In this document: piece after piece, positions 41,267 to 50,501 of the stretch
How the letters are laid out: every line of letters starts with the position of its first letter
How positions within the stretch are numbered: position 1 is the stretch's first letter
Program-made: the position numbers and the translations under genes
The notes under the pieces: generated by a model
What the model was told of the DNA's origin: nothing
Seen by the model: the letters and a program-made list of their open reading frames with translations, nothing else
The model's database searches: none
Assembly: GCA_050288165.1 (NCBI GenBank)
Contig: JBNKDG010000001.1
Span: 248,001-312,000 of the forward strand
From: JAPHTQ01 sp050288165
Lineage (GTDB): Bacteria > Pseudomonadota > Gammaproteobacteria > Thiohalomonadales > Thiohalomonadaceae
DNA: 64,000 nt
Direction: 5' to 3'

Positions 41267-42469
41267 TTATTTCTTGCTATCAAGGGCCTGGTAGTAGTCG
41301 ATGAGGATCTGCGCCACTTCAGGACGGGAGAACTCTTTCGGCGGGGCAATCCCCTGGCCCAGCATCTCACGTACCTTGGTGCCGGAAAGCAGTACGAAGT
41401 CTTCCTTGGAGTGGTCCGGTGCCTCGCACATCATCACAACCTTGTTGAGCTTCTTCGACCAGGCGGTGTGGTCGGCCTTGAAGATTTCGATGTCCAGTGC
41501 GCCCGGCGGTACTTCGTCGTCGAAGATGGTCTGCGCGTCGAAGGCACCGTAGTAGTCGCCGACACCGGCGTGGTCACGGCCGATGATGAAGTGGGTGGCG
41601 CCCATGTTCTGGCGGAAATAGGCGTGCAGTACCGCTTCGCGGGGACCGGCGTAAAGCATGTCGAAACCGTAACCGGTGACCATGGCGCTGTTCGGTTTGA
41701 AGTAGACCTCTACCATCTTGCGAATCGCCGCGTCTCGCACCGGGGCCGGAATATCGCCCTCTTTCAGTTTGCCCAGCAGCATGTGGATCACCAGGCCGTC
41801 GCAACCAAGGCGCTGCATGGCCATGTGGCACAGCTCTTCGTGGGCCAGGTGCATCGGGTTACGGGTCTGGAAGGCAACCACTTTCTTCCAGCCGCGCTCG
41901 GCGATCTCGTTGCGGATCTCCACGGCGGTGCGGAAGGTGTCGGGGAAGTCTTCGGAGAAGTAGGAGAAGTTCAGCACCTGGATCGGGCCGGAGATCGCCA
42001 TGTTGCCCTGGCCGTTGAACGCAGCTACACCCGGATGCGCCGGGTCAGCAGTGCGGTAGACCTGTTCGGTCATGGTCGCCATCTGCTCAGCAGTGACTTC
42101 TTCAATGGCTTCGATGTCCATCACTGCGAGGATCGGATTGCCATCGACATTGGGGTCGCGCAGGGCGATGCGCTTGGCACCACCGAGGGCAGCTACCTGC
42201 TCCTTGGTGGTCAGGTTCATCACCGGCACCGGGAAGAAGCTGCCGTCGGAGAGCAGCATAGTCTCGGCGGCACCCATGGCATCTTCCACATTCATGTAGC
42301 CGGGGAGAGGGCTGAAGTAGCCGCTGCCCATCATCACCGCATTGGCGGCTGCCTGGGAGCTGAGCATCATGGATGGCAGGGACTCGGCGTCGTGCTTCAG
42401 GGCATCGTGCTTGTTTGAGTCGTAGACGAACAGGGGTTTCAACTCATCGGAACCGACTGGATTGATCAT
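41267..42469 (-). CDS. sat: sulfate adenylyltransferase, homomeric Sat type
   Basis: The 400-residue enzyme interconverts sulfate plus ATP with APS plus pyrophosphate. In sulfur oxidisers it runs toward ATP, releasing sulfate after APS reductase. The N-terminal PUA-like domain is followed by VAFQTRNPMHLAHEEL, the HxGH-type nucleotide site, and HFIIGRDHAGVGDYYG and LLSGTKVREMLGQG. It is the homomeric form, not CysDN. ATG 42469 has AAGGAGAG upstream. It appears monocistronic, with no aprAB in the window. It is the strongest marker here for sulfur lithotrophy. Confidence 0.96.
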   Translation of the reverse strand: MINPVGSDELKPLFVYDSNKHDALKHDAESLPSMMLSSQAAANAVMMGSGYFSPLPGYMNVEDAMGAAETMLLSDGSFFPVPVMNLTTKEQVAALGGAKRIALRDPNVDGNPILAVMDIEAIEEVTAEQMATMTEQVYRTADPAHPGVAAFNGQGNMAISGPIQVLNFSYFSEDFPDTFRTAVEIRNEIAERGWKKVVAFQTRNPMHLAHEELCHMAMQRLGCDGLVIHMLLGKLKEGDIPAPVRDAAIRKMVEVYFKPNSAMVTGYGFDMLYAGPREAVLHAYFRQNMGATHFIIGRDHAGVGDYYGAFDAQTIFDDEVPPGALDIEIFKADHTAWSKKLNKVVMMCEAPDHSKEDFVLLSGTKVREMLGQGIAPPKEFSRPEVAQILIDYYQALDSKK

Positions 42470-42747
42470 GGGGCTCTCCTTGTAGTCTTAAATATTGTTT
42501 TATCGCGCCCATTACCGCTGGCCGCGTGTCTGAAATTTGGCCAGTCACTATACCGCACCAATAAAAAGCACGGTAATAGGAGGCTTGGATAAGGGTATAA
42601 GCAAAACGGCTAAAGAGAGGGGCTGGAAAGGGTCGGTGTACTGCTCCACGAAGGCGGATGAAATCTCTCGGCAAATTGCGACGACGTATTGTTAATTGTG
42701 TAAAATGCCTCTCTTCACGATTTTCCGAATTTGGGGAGAGCATGTCC

Positions 42748-45114
42748 ATGGCTCATGGCAAATCCTGGGTAGCAGTGGCCGCAGTGTTACTGATGTCTTG
42801 CGGCGGTGCGGTTGATTCAAATGGGTCCCACACTCCTGCCGATTCTGTAGCCCCCACCACTGGTTGGGTTAACGTCAAGATGGGCGGTGGCGGTTATGTC
42901 CCCGGCGTCATCTACCATCCCACCGTAGCCAATCTGCGCTATGCCCGGACGGATATGGCCGGCGTATATCGCTGGGGCAACGGCGATTCCCAATGGACTG
43001 CCCTTACCGACAGTTTTGGTCGGCCGGATGGTAGCCATGAGGGTGCCGAGAGCATGGCCGTCGATCCTACCGATCCCTCGAAGGTTTACATGACCACGAG
43101 CCAGTACGTGACCAATGGCAACGGTCGCTTCTACTACTCTTCCGATCAGGGCAACAGTTGGAACTACGTGACGCTTCCCTTCCCGGTCGGGTCGAACAAC
43201 CAGGGCAGGGGGATCGGTGAGCGGTTGATGGTTGACCCCAATCTCCCTTCGACGCTGTTCTATGCCTCGCGCACGGCGGGGCTGTGGAAGAGCACGGACT
43301 ACGGGATGAACTGGAGCCAGGTCACCTCGCTCTCTTCCTATGTGATGACCGCCACCGACATCACCAACTCCAACGGCGGCAGTCCCATCGGTGTCGAGTT
43401 CGTCCTGCTTGATGCCACGGTGCCGACGACGGGATTCACCGCCACCGGCAGCGCCACCCAGACCCTCTACGTCGGTGTCGCCCCTGACTACAAGGGCCTC
43501 GCGGGCCTTGCCTCCTACCTCTACAAGTCGACCGATGGCGGCGCCAACTGGACGGGGATCACGATTCCTGCTGCGGTAACGAGTGCCACCACTGGCACAC
43601 CGCCCGCGCCTGTCCTTCCCTATATTCCGCACATGGCCCGGGCCGACGACGGGATGCTCTATGTGCCTTTTGCCTCCAGTTCGGGTCCCGGCAGCAGCGC
43701 GCCATCATGGCTCTACAAGTTCGATGGCGCTACGACCTGGACGCTGCTGACCCAATCGGGCGACGGGAACTATTATGGCGGCATCGGCGGTCTCTCGGTT
43801 CATGGCAGCGGCGCGACGACTAAAATCGTCTTTGGCGTCCCCGGCACCTGGGGGAGCGCCGGCTATGTTCAGATCGCCATGCGCTCCGCCGACGGCGGCC
43901 AGACCTGGAGTGAGATTGGCCGATCGGGTGACCTTGACGGAACCACGAACTATCACGACGCAAGCGGAACCACTGGTGCGGTCCACCCGAGTTACTGGGG
44001 CTGGATAGACGACCTGGATATCGATCCCTTCAATCCGGATCATGTCTCCTATGTGTTCGGCGGCGGGGTCTGGTCGACCAACGACGCCTTCTCGACGACA
44101 CTGCCCCACTGGACCTTCGACGTCACCGGGATCGAGGAGATGGTGAATCTCGGCATGGCCGCGCCACCGCCGGGGGCTTCGTATCTTTTGGCCAGCGCGC
44201 ACGGCGACACCGGTCACTATGTCCATACCTCCCTGACGACTGGGCCAACCCGGTCGCCACCCTTGGGGGATGGGAATGGCACCGGCATCGACATGGCCTG
44301 GAACAACCCGGCCTTCATCGCCGCCGTCGGGACCTTCACCACCTCCAGAGGTGCGTACTCAACCGATGCCGGTGTCACCTGGACGGAATTCCCGAGCGTG
44401 CCACCGTCCGCATCGGCTTCCGGTGATGGCTCCGGCGTGGCGGTGACCGCCGATGGCGCCAACGTGATTTGGGCGATTGCCGGTCAGGTTCCCTACTACA
44501 CGACCGACCGGGGCACCACCTGGACGGCTACCGACCTTCCCGCCCCGAATGGGTCCTATCGCATCGCCGCCGACCGGAAGAATCCGCTCAAGGTCTATGC
44601 CTACGACAACGGGGGTAACTGGTGGGATCGCTGGGCTTTCCCCTCGAATGGAAGATTCTACTATTCGACCGATGGCGGGCACACCTACACCGCCAGTGCG
44701 CAGACCTGGCTTCCCAACGGCTTCAACGTCACTGATCTGGCGGTCAACCCCTACACCGAGGGCGATATCTGGCTGGCCGATGCGGACAACCTGTGGCATT
44801 CCGTCGACTCCGGACTCACCTGGACCAAGCTGACCGCCATGGCAACGGTAGGGGCGGAATACACGAGTTTTCATGGCGCCATCAAGGTGGCATTGGGTAA
44901 GCCGGCCAATGGCTCCAGCTACTCGGCGGCCGTCTACCTGATCGGTACCATCAACGGCACAGACGGTGTCTACCGATCCGACGACGAGGGTATCACCTGG
45001 ACCCGCATCGACGACGATGCCCACCGCTACGGCGGCGTATCCGGGATCGTCGCCGACACCAACGTCTACGGCCGGGTGTTCATGGCGGGGCGGGGAATGC
45101 TCTACAACTACTGA
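42748..45114 (+). CDS. GH74-like/BNR-repeat propeller lipoprotein
   Basis: The product is 788 residues from ATG 42748 (an ATG six bases earlier is closer to GGGGAGAG and also possible). The lipobox is LLMSC with Cys18. The mature protein resembles GH74 xyloglucanases: GVIYHPTVANLRYARTDMAGVYRW at the N-terminus and BNR/Asp-box motifs such as SSDQGNSWNYV, STDGGANWTGI and SADGGQTWSEI spread through two propeller-like halves. I cannot confirm the two catalytic Asp of GH74. A polysaccharide-active lipoprotein is odd in an autotroph. Codon use looks GC-richer than neighbours, hinting at transfer. Confidence 0.75.
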   Translation: MAHGKSWVAVAAVLLMSCGGAVDSNGSHTPADSVAPTTGWVNVKMGGGGYVPGVIYHPTVANLRYARTDMAGVYRWGNGDSQWTALTDSFGRPDGSHEGAESMAVDPTDPSKVYMTTSQYVTNGNGRFYYSSDQGNSWNYVTLPFPVGSNNQGRGIGERLMVDPNLPSTLFYASRTAGLWKSTDYGMNWSQVTSLSSYVMTATDITNSNGGSPIGVEFVLLDATVPTTGFTATGSATQTLYVGVAPDYKGLAGLASYLYKSTDGGANWTGITIPAAVTSATTGTPPAPVLPYIPHMARADDGMLYVPFASSSGPGSSAPSWLYKFDGATTWTLLTQSGDGNYYGGIGGLSVHGSGATTKIVFGVPGTWGSAGYVQIAMRSADGGQTWSEIGRSGDLDGTTNYHDASGTTGAVHPSYWGWIDDLDIDPFNPDHVSYVFGGGVWSTNDAFSTTLPHWTFDVTGIEEMVNLGMAAPPPGASYLLASAHGDTGHYVHTSLTTGPTRSPPLGDGNGTGIDMAWNNPAFIAAVGTFTTSRGAYSTDAGVTWTEFPSVPPSASASGDGSGVAVTADGANVIWAIAGQVPYYTTDRGTTWTATDLPAPNGSYRIAADRKNPLKVYAYDNGGNWWDRWAFPSNGRFYYSTDGGHTYTASAQTWLPNGFNVTDLAVNPYTEGDIWLADADNLWHSVDSGLTWTKLTAMATVGAEYTSFHGAIKVALGKPANGSSYSAAVYLIGTINGTDGVYRSDDEGITWTRIDDDAHRYGGVSGIVADTNVYGRVFMAGRGMLYNY

Positions 45115-45267
45115 TGCAGTTTTGCTGAGCCCGGGTATCGTCCAACCGGGGCGGGGGCAACCATGGTGGCTTGTCAGACAGGCATTATACCGAGCCCAAC
45201 AATGGCGACGGGATAGAGCCGTCCGAGCAGGATGGAAGGCAGGGATTCGGCGGAGGGCGGTGCCCTC

Positions 45268-46569
45268 TTAGCGTTTGGGGCGCGGACGGCGCTTCCGCTT
45301 GGCATTGGCGGGTGAAGCGGACGGCTTGTGTCCCTGCCGGACCTCACCCGAACGTTGTCCATCCCGATGGCCGCTTTTGGCAGGGTGATGCTTCTTCGGG
45401 TGTTTGGGCGGAGTCAGGTTCGACTGCGGCAATTCATGCACCGGTTCGAAGCCGTCCACATACTTTCGTTCCAGAATCTTTTTCGTCAGTTTCTCGATGT
45501 CGGAAAGCTGCTTGAATTCGTCGGCACTCACCAGTGAGATCGCCTCGCCGGTGGAACCTGCCCGTCCGGTGCGGCCAATGCGATGCACGTAGTCCTCGGG
45601 CACATTGGGCAGATCGAAATTGATGACATGCGGTAGCTGATCGATGTCGATACCCCGCGCGGCGATGTCCGTCGCCACCAGCACACGGATGGTCCCTTTT
45701 TTGAAATCCCCCAAGGCACGGGTACGAGCGCCCTGGCTCTTGTTGCCATGGATCGCATCCGCCTTGATCCCGCTGCCTGCCAACTGTTTCACCAGCTTGT
45801 TGGCACCGTGCTTGGTGCGGCTGAATACCAGCACCTGATTCCACTGATTGCGTTGCAACAGATCGATCAGCAGCGCGGCCTTGCGACTCTTGTCCACTGG
45901 ATGAATCCACTGCTTTACCGACGGCGCCGCCTGATTGCGCGGGGTGACGGAAATCTCGACCGGATTATTCACCAGCCCCTTTGCCAGGGCACGGATCTCT
46001 TCGGAGAAGGTGGCAGAGAACAGCAGGTTCTGGCGCCGCTTCGGTAACAGGTTCAGGATTTTACGAATGTCGTGAATGAAGCCCATGTCGAGCATGCGGT
46101 CGGCCTCATCCAGTACCAGAATCTCAAGCTGCTTGAAGCGAATGGCATTCTGGTTGTAGAGATCGAGCAGACGCCCCGGCGTGGCCACCAGCAGATCGAC
46201 CCCCTTTCTCAGCTTCATCATCTGCGGGTTGATATTGACCCCGCCAAACACCACCGCCGAGCGCAATGGCAGATGCTTGCCGTAGGTGGCGATACTTTCC
46301 TCTACCTGCGCGGCCAACTCCCTTGTCGGCGTCAAAATCAACGCCCGCGCCTGATTGGCTTGCACCCTTTCGCCCTTCGCCAGCAGCTCCAGCATCGGCA
46401 GGGTAAACCCGGCGGTCTTGCCGGTACCGGTTTGCGCCGCCGCCATCACATCGCGGCGTTGCAGAATGGCCGGTATCGCCTTCGCCTGAATCGGCGTGGC
46501 TTCGGTGTAGCCTTGTTCGGAAACCGCCTGAAGCAGTTGAGGGGAGAGGCCGAGGGAGGAAAAGTTCAT
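45268..46569 (-). CDS. rhlE: DEAD-box RNA helicase RhlE
   Basis: The 433-residue helicase has the Q motif (GYTEATPIQAKAIP), motif I AAQTGTGKT, Ia PTRELA, Ib TPGR, II DEAD, III SAT, and the C-terminal ARGIDI and HRIGRTGR. The last 70 residues are basic (KHHPAKSGHRDGQRSG to KRKRRPRPKR), typical of the RhlE RNA-binding tail. It remodels structured RNA in ribosome assembly and decay. It is convergent with the GH74-like gene. Confidence 0.95.
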   Translation of the reverse strand: MNFSSLGLSPQLLQAVSEQGYTEATPIQAKAIPAILQRRDVMAAAQTGTGKTAGFTLPMLELLAKGERVQANQARALILTPTRELAAQVEESIATYGKHLPLRSAVVFGGVNINPQMMKLRKGVDLLVATPGRLLDLYNQNAIRFKQLEILVLDEADRMLDMGFIHDIRKILNLLPKRRQNLLFSATFSEEIRALAKGLVNNPVEISVTPRNQAAPSVKQWIHPVDKSRKAALLIDLLQRNQWNQVLVFSRTKHGANKLVKQLAGSGIKADAIHGNKSQGARTRALGDFKKGTIRVLVATDIAARGIDIDQLPHVINFDLPNVPEDYVHRIGRTGRAGSTGEAISLVSADEFKQLSDIEKLTKKILERKYVDGFEPVHELPQSNLTPPKHPKKHHPAKSGHRDGQRSGEVRQGHKPSASPANAKRKRRPRPKR

Positions 46570-46647
46570 CGAAAATTCAGTAAATCAAAGCACGCGGGCG
46601 GGCGGGTAGCTTACAGCAATCGTGTGGGATTCGATACCGCCTGCCTG

Positions 46648-46746
46648 TTAAACCGGCCGCGGCAGGCGATAGTTTTCAAGCAATTCGAAGAAGACATCCT
46701 GCACAATATCCTCGGCAGCGGCATTATGCGTCAGTCCGGTGTCCAT
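46648..46746 (-). pseudogene. possible fragment of a sigma-70 (ECF-like) region 2
   Basis: From ATG 46746 a 32-residue frame reads MDTGLTHNAAAEDIVQDVFF and ends LLENYRLPRPV. N-x-A-x-AEDIVQDVF is the hallmark of sigma-70 region 2. Nothing upstream or downstream continues the domain in any frame I checked by eye. It therefore looks like a relic of an ECF sigma gene, though chance resemblance over 20 residues cannot be excluded. Confidence 0.4.
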
Positions 46747-46795
46747 ATGAATAAAGACGCATGAAAGATGAAAATATTGTATGGGGAAGGAAAAA

Positions 46796-47560
46796 CTACA
46801 GTGTAAGCACCGGCCAGGCCGATGCCAGCATCGTGATGAGGTAGAGCAGACCAAGCAGAATCGGCTGATGGATCAAATAGAGCAGCAGGCTGTGGCGACC
46901 CGCCAGTTGTAGTAATGGCCATACGCCACCGTTACCCTGCCAGCTTGTGATTTTACCTTTCGCTGTCGGTAACCAACTGCCAACAAAAATCCCCAGCAGC
47001 ACCACACCGAACCAGGGCAATAGCGGTACGTAATCCTCGGTGATCGGCTTGTGGGTCATCAGGCCAATCCACTGTAAAAATGGTTGGTTGAACAGTGGAT
47101 CGCTAAAACCAAGTCCCAACCACAAAAGCCCGATCCCCGCGAACAGTGTCAGCCAGCGATAGCGCAGGAACGGCAGTCCAAGCAGACTGGCCACGGCGAT
47201 GAAATGAAGAATGCCGAAGAAAATATAACTGTTCGGAAAGAGCAGGGCGCTGGCGATGGTCACGCCCGCAGCGGCGGCAACTAGCACAAGCAATCTTCGC
47301 CAGACCACACGCCAACGGATCCCATGGGAATTGGCCAGCTGCAGGCTGATACCGACGAGCAACAAAAACAGTGAAACGATCACGGCGCGCGCGCCGAGCC
47401 AGAACGGCGAGTGATTGAAATCGAAGTGAGTGAGGCCGTAGTAGGTGAGATCGAAACAGAAATGATAAGCAAACATCAGCAACAGAGCGATGCCGCGTCC
47501 AGCGTCAATAAGCGCCAGGCGTGGAGATTTGTCTGAATAGTCTTCTGGAGTCGGTTGCAT
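46796..47560 (-). CDS. DUF1624 heparan-alpha-glucosaminide acetyltransferase-like membrane protein
   Basis: The 254-residue inner-membrane protein has about seven to eight hydrophobic segments. LALIDAGRGIALLLMFAYHFCFDL holds the conserved R-G and the His proposed to carry acetyl in the HGSNAT family, and AGRHSLLLYLIHQPILLG closes the protein. Members transfer acyl groups to sugars across the membrane; the acceptor here is unknown. The remnant of a sigma factor lies downstream. Confidence 0.88.
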   Translation of the reverse strand: MQPTPEDYSDKSPRLALIDAGRGIALLLMFAYHFCFDLTYYGLTHFDFNHSPFWLGARAVIVSLFLLLVGISLQLANSHGIRWRVVWRRLLVLVAAAAGVTIASALLFPNSYIFFGILHFIAVASLLGLPFLRYRWLTLFAGIGLLWLGLGFSDPLFNQPFLQWIGLMTHKPITEDYVPLLPWFGVVLLGIFVGSWLPTAKGKITSWQGNGGVWPLLQLAGRHSLLLYLIHQPILLGLLYLITMLASAWPVLTL

Positions 47561-47688
47561 TAAGGTTATTACAGTGTTCTTACTGGTGATGACTTTTCCA
47601 CAGTACCATAGACGCGGTGACAGGGATTAAAAGCCTCATCGCTGGTTGGTTGTACTTATATAGATCCTGTCCCACGATATTCAGCACA

Positions 47689-48567
47689 CTATCCCAGTTC
47701 CGCACTTGGCGGTATGCCAAATTTGCGCGAGTATTCCCGGCTGAACTGTGTTGGGCTTTCATAGCCAACTTCAAAGGCAGTGGAAGAAACAGGCAATTTC
47801 TCGTTGCGCAGCAGACGTTGAGCTTCAATAAGACGCATATCTTTCTGATACTGCAAGGGCGTCGTCTCAGTGACTTTTTTAAATCGTTCGTAAAAGGATG
47901 ACTCGCTCATCCCGATCGTTTTAGCCATTTCCTTTATCGAGAGAGGTTTTCTGAAGTTTGCTCTAAGGTGAGTGATAGCCTTATAGATCTGGCTCGCGTA
48001 ACTCTCATGTCCCAGCAGTTGTCTTAGCATTGCGCCATGAGGCGCCATTAATAATCTGAAGTGAATCTCTTTTAATACCAGCGGCCCTAGTACTTTCTTT
48101 TCGTTGGGCTGTTCAGCGAGCGCCAGATATCGTGATATTGCATCAATGATCTCTTCCCCGGTCCTCTCTGCATTCATGGCAGTAGTCGGGTGATCGTTCT
48201 CGGGGATTCCATCTATTTCATGGTAGAGAGCGCGGAGGATGCTGAGGTCGATCGATAGAATCACCGCGAGATAGGGGAATTTTGGACTGGCCTGGGTGAT
48301 TCGCGAGACGACCGGCAGGCTGTGGCTAACAATCAGGGATTCGCCGGCACCGAATTTAATGGTTCTGTCCCCTGCAGTCGTTTCTTTTTCTCCCCGTAGT
48401 ATCAGGCAGATGACAGGATCATAGATGGTCGCCTCAAGCTCCGTTGTCTTGTTGCTTTGCAGTAACGTCAAACCAGGCATGGGCGATACGAGGCTATGAG
48501 GCATGTTCGCCAGTTTGTCGAAGTGTTTTGTCGCCTGCTTAGTTAGCGTTGTAAGTGACATTTTCAT
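47689..48567 (-). CDS. AraC family transcriptional regulator
   Basis: The 292-residue protein has an N-terminal AraC_N type sensor domain (PF06719 style: MPGLTLLQSNKTTELEATIYDPVICLILRG) and a C-terminal double HTH, LSIKEMAKTIGMSESSFYERFKKVT and VSSTAFEVGYESPTQFSREYSRKFG. It is divergent to an SDR gene with a 162-bp spacer, the common arrangement for this subfamily, so it probably activates that gene in response to an aldehyde or related ligand. Confidence 0.93.
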   Translation of the reverse strand: MKMSLTTLTKQATKHFDKLANMPHSLVSPMPGLTLLQSNKTTELEATIYDPVICLILRGEKETTAGDRTIKFGAGESLIVSHSLPVVSRITQASPKFPYLAVILSIDLSILRALYHEIDGIPENDHPTTAMNAERTGEEIIDAISRYLALAEQPNEKKVLGPLVLKEIHFRLLMAPHGAMLRQLLGHESYASQIYKAITHLRANFRKPLSIKEMAKTIGMSESSFYERFKKVTETTPLQYQKDMRLIEAQRLLRNEKLPVSSTAFEVGYESPTQFSREYSRKFGIPPSAELG

Positions 48568-48729
48568 GATTCTTCTGTGCTGGTAGTGTATGGAAGATTA
48601 TAGCGCCAATCGCACTTTAATCCCGGCCAGTGGAGGATTAGGCATTACTCACGGAAGAATTGGCAGGCGTGGGACCTGTACGGCTCCTATGCTTAACTTA
48701 CTTATCATTGGCAAACAGAGAGTAAGCAC

Positions 48730-49635
48730 ATGTCTTCCATCGAAACCCAATTTCTCGACCTTACCAGTCATCACACCCAATACTCCGACATCGACCCCAA
48801 AAGTACTTTAAAGGGAAGCGCTGCGGGTAAGACGGTATTTATCTCGGGCGCGTCACGGGGTATAGGACAGGCCACTGCAGTTGCTTTTGCTCAGGCTGGG
48901 GCGGAAGCGATCTATATCACCGCACGTTCGGAAACGGCGCTTGAGGAAACCAAAACAAAGATTCTCGAGGCCAATCCGGATACGCAGTGTGCATACAGGG
49001 TTTGCGATGTGACCGATGCGGAACAGGTTAAAGCTGCGATAGACGACTGTGTGGCGAAGTTCGGTGGCATCGATGTCGCGGATACCAATGCAGGTTATCT
49101 CGGCAAGTGGACCAAGATTGGCGAATCTGACGTAGACAATTGGTGGTACTCATGGGAGATCAATGTAAAGGGCACCTATCTGGTTGTCCGCTATGCCCTG
49201 CCACATCTTATCGAATCCGCACATAAGCATGCTGCGAAGGGCGCGTCGGGCGGGCACTTGATCATGCTTTCATCTGTCGGTGCGCAACTGCTGATGCCCG
49301 GCGCGTCCGATTATCAGGCATCCAAGCATGTGATTAATCGCCTTTGCGAGTTCATCGATGTGGATCATGGTGAGGATGGCATTAAGTGTTTTGCTATCCA
49401 CCCTGGTGGTGTGCCTACAACGCTGGGAAAGAATATGCCCGAAGACTTGCATCAATTTCTTGTAGATGAACCGGAGCTGGCAGCAGGATTTATCGTGTGG
49501 CTTTGTTCGGGTAAAGCGGATTGGGCCAAAGGGCGTTACCTGAGTAGCAACTGGGATGTGAATGAACTAACGCAAATGAAAGATCAGATCATTAAGGATG
49601 ATCTTCTGGTGAATCGTTTGCGTACAAAAGGCTGA
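48730..49635 (+). CDS. short-chain dehydrogenase/reductase
   Basis: The 301-residue Rossmann-fold oxidoreductase has the cofactor motif TVFISGASRGIGQATAVAFA, followed by DTNAGYLGKW (NAG motif variant) and the catalytic Ser (IMLSSVGAQ) with Tyr-x3-Lys in SDYQASKHVINRL. The 30-residue N-terminal extension and the C-terminal WAKGRYLSSNWDVNEL are typical of a fungal-like SDR subgroup also found in proteobacteria. Substrate unknown. It is probably regulated by the divergent AraC protein. Confidence 0.9.
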   Translation: MSSIETQFLDLTSHHTQYSDIDPKSTLKGSAAGKTVFISGASRGIGQATAVAFAQAGAEAIYITARSETALEETKTKILEANPDTQCAYRVCDVTDAEQVKAAIDDCVAKFGGIDVADTNAGYLGKWTKIGESDVDNWWYSWEINVKGTYLVVRYALPHLIESAHKHAAKGASGGHLIMLSSVGAQLLMPGASDYQASKHVINRLCEFIDVDHGEDGIKCFAIHPGGVPTTLGKNMPEDLHQFLVDEPELAAGFIVWLCSGKADWAKGRYLSSNWDVNELTQMKDQIIKDDLLVNRLRTKG

Positions 49636-49657
49636 AGCATTGAACTAACCAAAACTA

Positions 49658-49680
49658 AAGGGGGCGATTTGCCCCCTTAC
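49658..49680. terminator. weak terminator after the SDR gene
   Basis: AAGGGGGC and GCCCCCTT pair around GATTT. The downstream T content is low (TTACTTGTT). It sits between the SDR gene and the convergent CZB gene. Confidence 0.5.
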
Positions 49681-49698
49681 TTGTTAAGGCCTGATTGA

Positions 49699-50100
49699 TT
49701 AGTTTGATACGCTGCTGACATTCTCAAGCCCGAGTTTCGTCAGATGGGTTTTTACCCTGTGGGAGCATGTGTTGTATTCGCCCTGCAGTAGCAGCTTGCG
49801 CGCCTTCTCAATGTCACCGCTATCGACGCAGCGGATCACTTCCCCGGCCGCCTTGTGGAAGCAGGCATGGACCTCTTTCAAATCCGGGAATCTCGGATGG
49901 GCACCGTAGTGCTTGCCGCCCGCGCCGTAGATCCACTTGCCCAGGGCGCAACAATCGTCGCGACCGACGGTACTGTGATCAAGTTTTTCAGTGCTCGTAC
50001 CATCAACGTAGGCCTCAAGGCGGACCCGCCAGAGTACGTGTGCCTGAATGGCAGCATAGAAGTCGACGCTTTCGATCTCATCTTGTTGGGGGTTAGACAT
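49699..50100 (-). CDS. stand-alone CZB (chemoreceptor zinc-binding) domain protein
   Basis: The product is 133 residues from ATG 50100, about nine bases after AGGAG. The CZB signature is complete: His21 (AIQAHVLWRVRLEAYV), Cys51 (DDCCALGKWIYGAG), His78 and His82 (EVHACFHKAAGEVI). These ligands bind zinc with very high affinity and sense zinc or hypochlorous acid through the Cys. CZB domains usually sit at the end of chemoreceptors or diguanylate cyclases. Here the domain is alone, so it may act by protein contact. Near the signalling genes downstream but not in an operon with them. Confidence 0.9.
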   Translation of the reverse strand: MSNPQQDEIESVDFYAAIQAHVLWRVRLEAYVDGTSTEKLDHSTVGRDDCCALGKWIYGAGGKHYGAHPRFPDLKEVHACFHKAAGEVIRCVDSGDIEKARKLLLQGEYNTCSHRVKTHLTKLGLENVSSVSN

Positions 50101-50501
50101 GACATCCGGCTCCTGGTACAAATCGGTCTTTAATATGCTGGATGGCTTCCTGCCTGATGGCAACAGCTGAATTCATGGCCCTGTCGTCGAACTATTCGCG
50201 ACGTAGGCAGGGGGCATTCCCTTGCCATTGCGTCGCTTTCCCTGCCTTGCATCCCTTCGCTTGTTGCTCCCTGCCATCTTTCTACCCCAAAAGTGGTAGT
50301 CTGGCAACTTTGGCGTGGTGTGTGCTCTGACTTGTGAAGTGAGTTATGTCGCCAACCCGGTGTCTTCATTGCCTGTATATTTACGATGATTAGCTGGCTG
50401 GAATGCTAATGCCTTGTTTAGTTTAGGTTTTCTATATTTTAAAACGGAACAGATGCAGGGTAAGCTGTTCACCTATCACACTTGATTATAACAAGACCTT
50501 T
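50101..50501. other. 400-bp gap between the CZB and response regulator genes
   Basis: A 62-residue plus-strand frame (50142-50330) has no ribosome binding site and a Cys/Ser-rich composition unlike a real gene. Bases 50390-50500 are AT-rich (TCTATATTTTAAAAC) and should contain the promoter for the response regulator at 50502. I find no structured RNA that I can name. Confidence 0.45.

Noticed and set aside
41411..42418. 335-residue plus-strand frame opposite sat
   Set aside because: Complement of a well-conserved sat gene; no ribosome binding site or recognisable domain.
43101..45114. Antisense frames (221-271 residues) within the GH74-like gene
   Set aside because: Products of GC-rich codon structure; no start signals or domains, whereas the plus strand has a lipobox and Asp-box repeats.
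50142..50330. 62-residue frame in the gap before the response regulator
   Set aside because: No ribosome binding site, Cys/Ser/Pro-rich random-looking composition and no motif.
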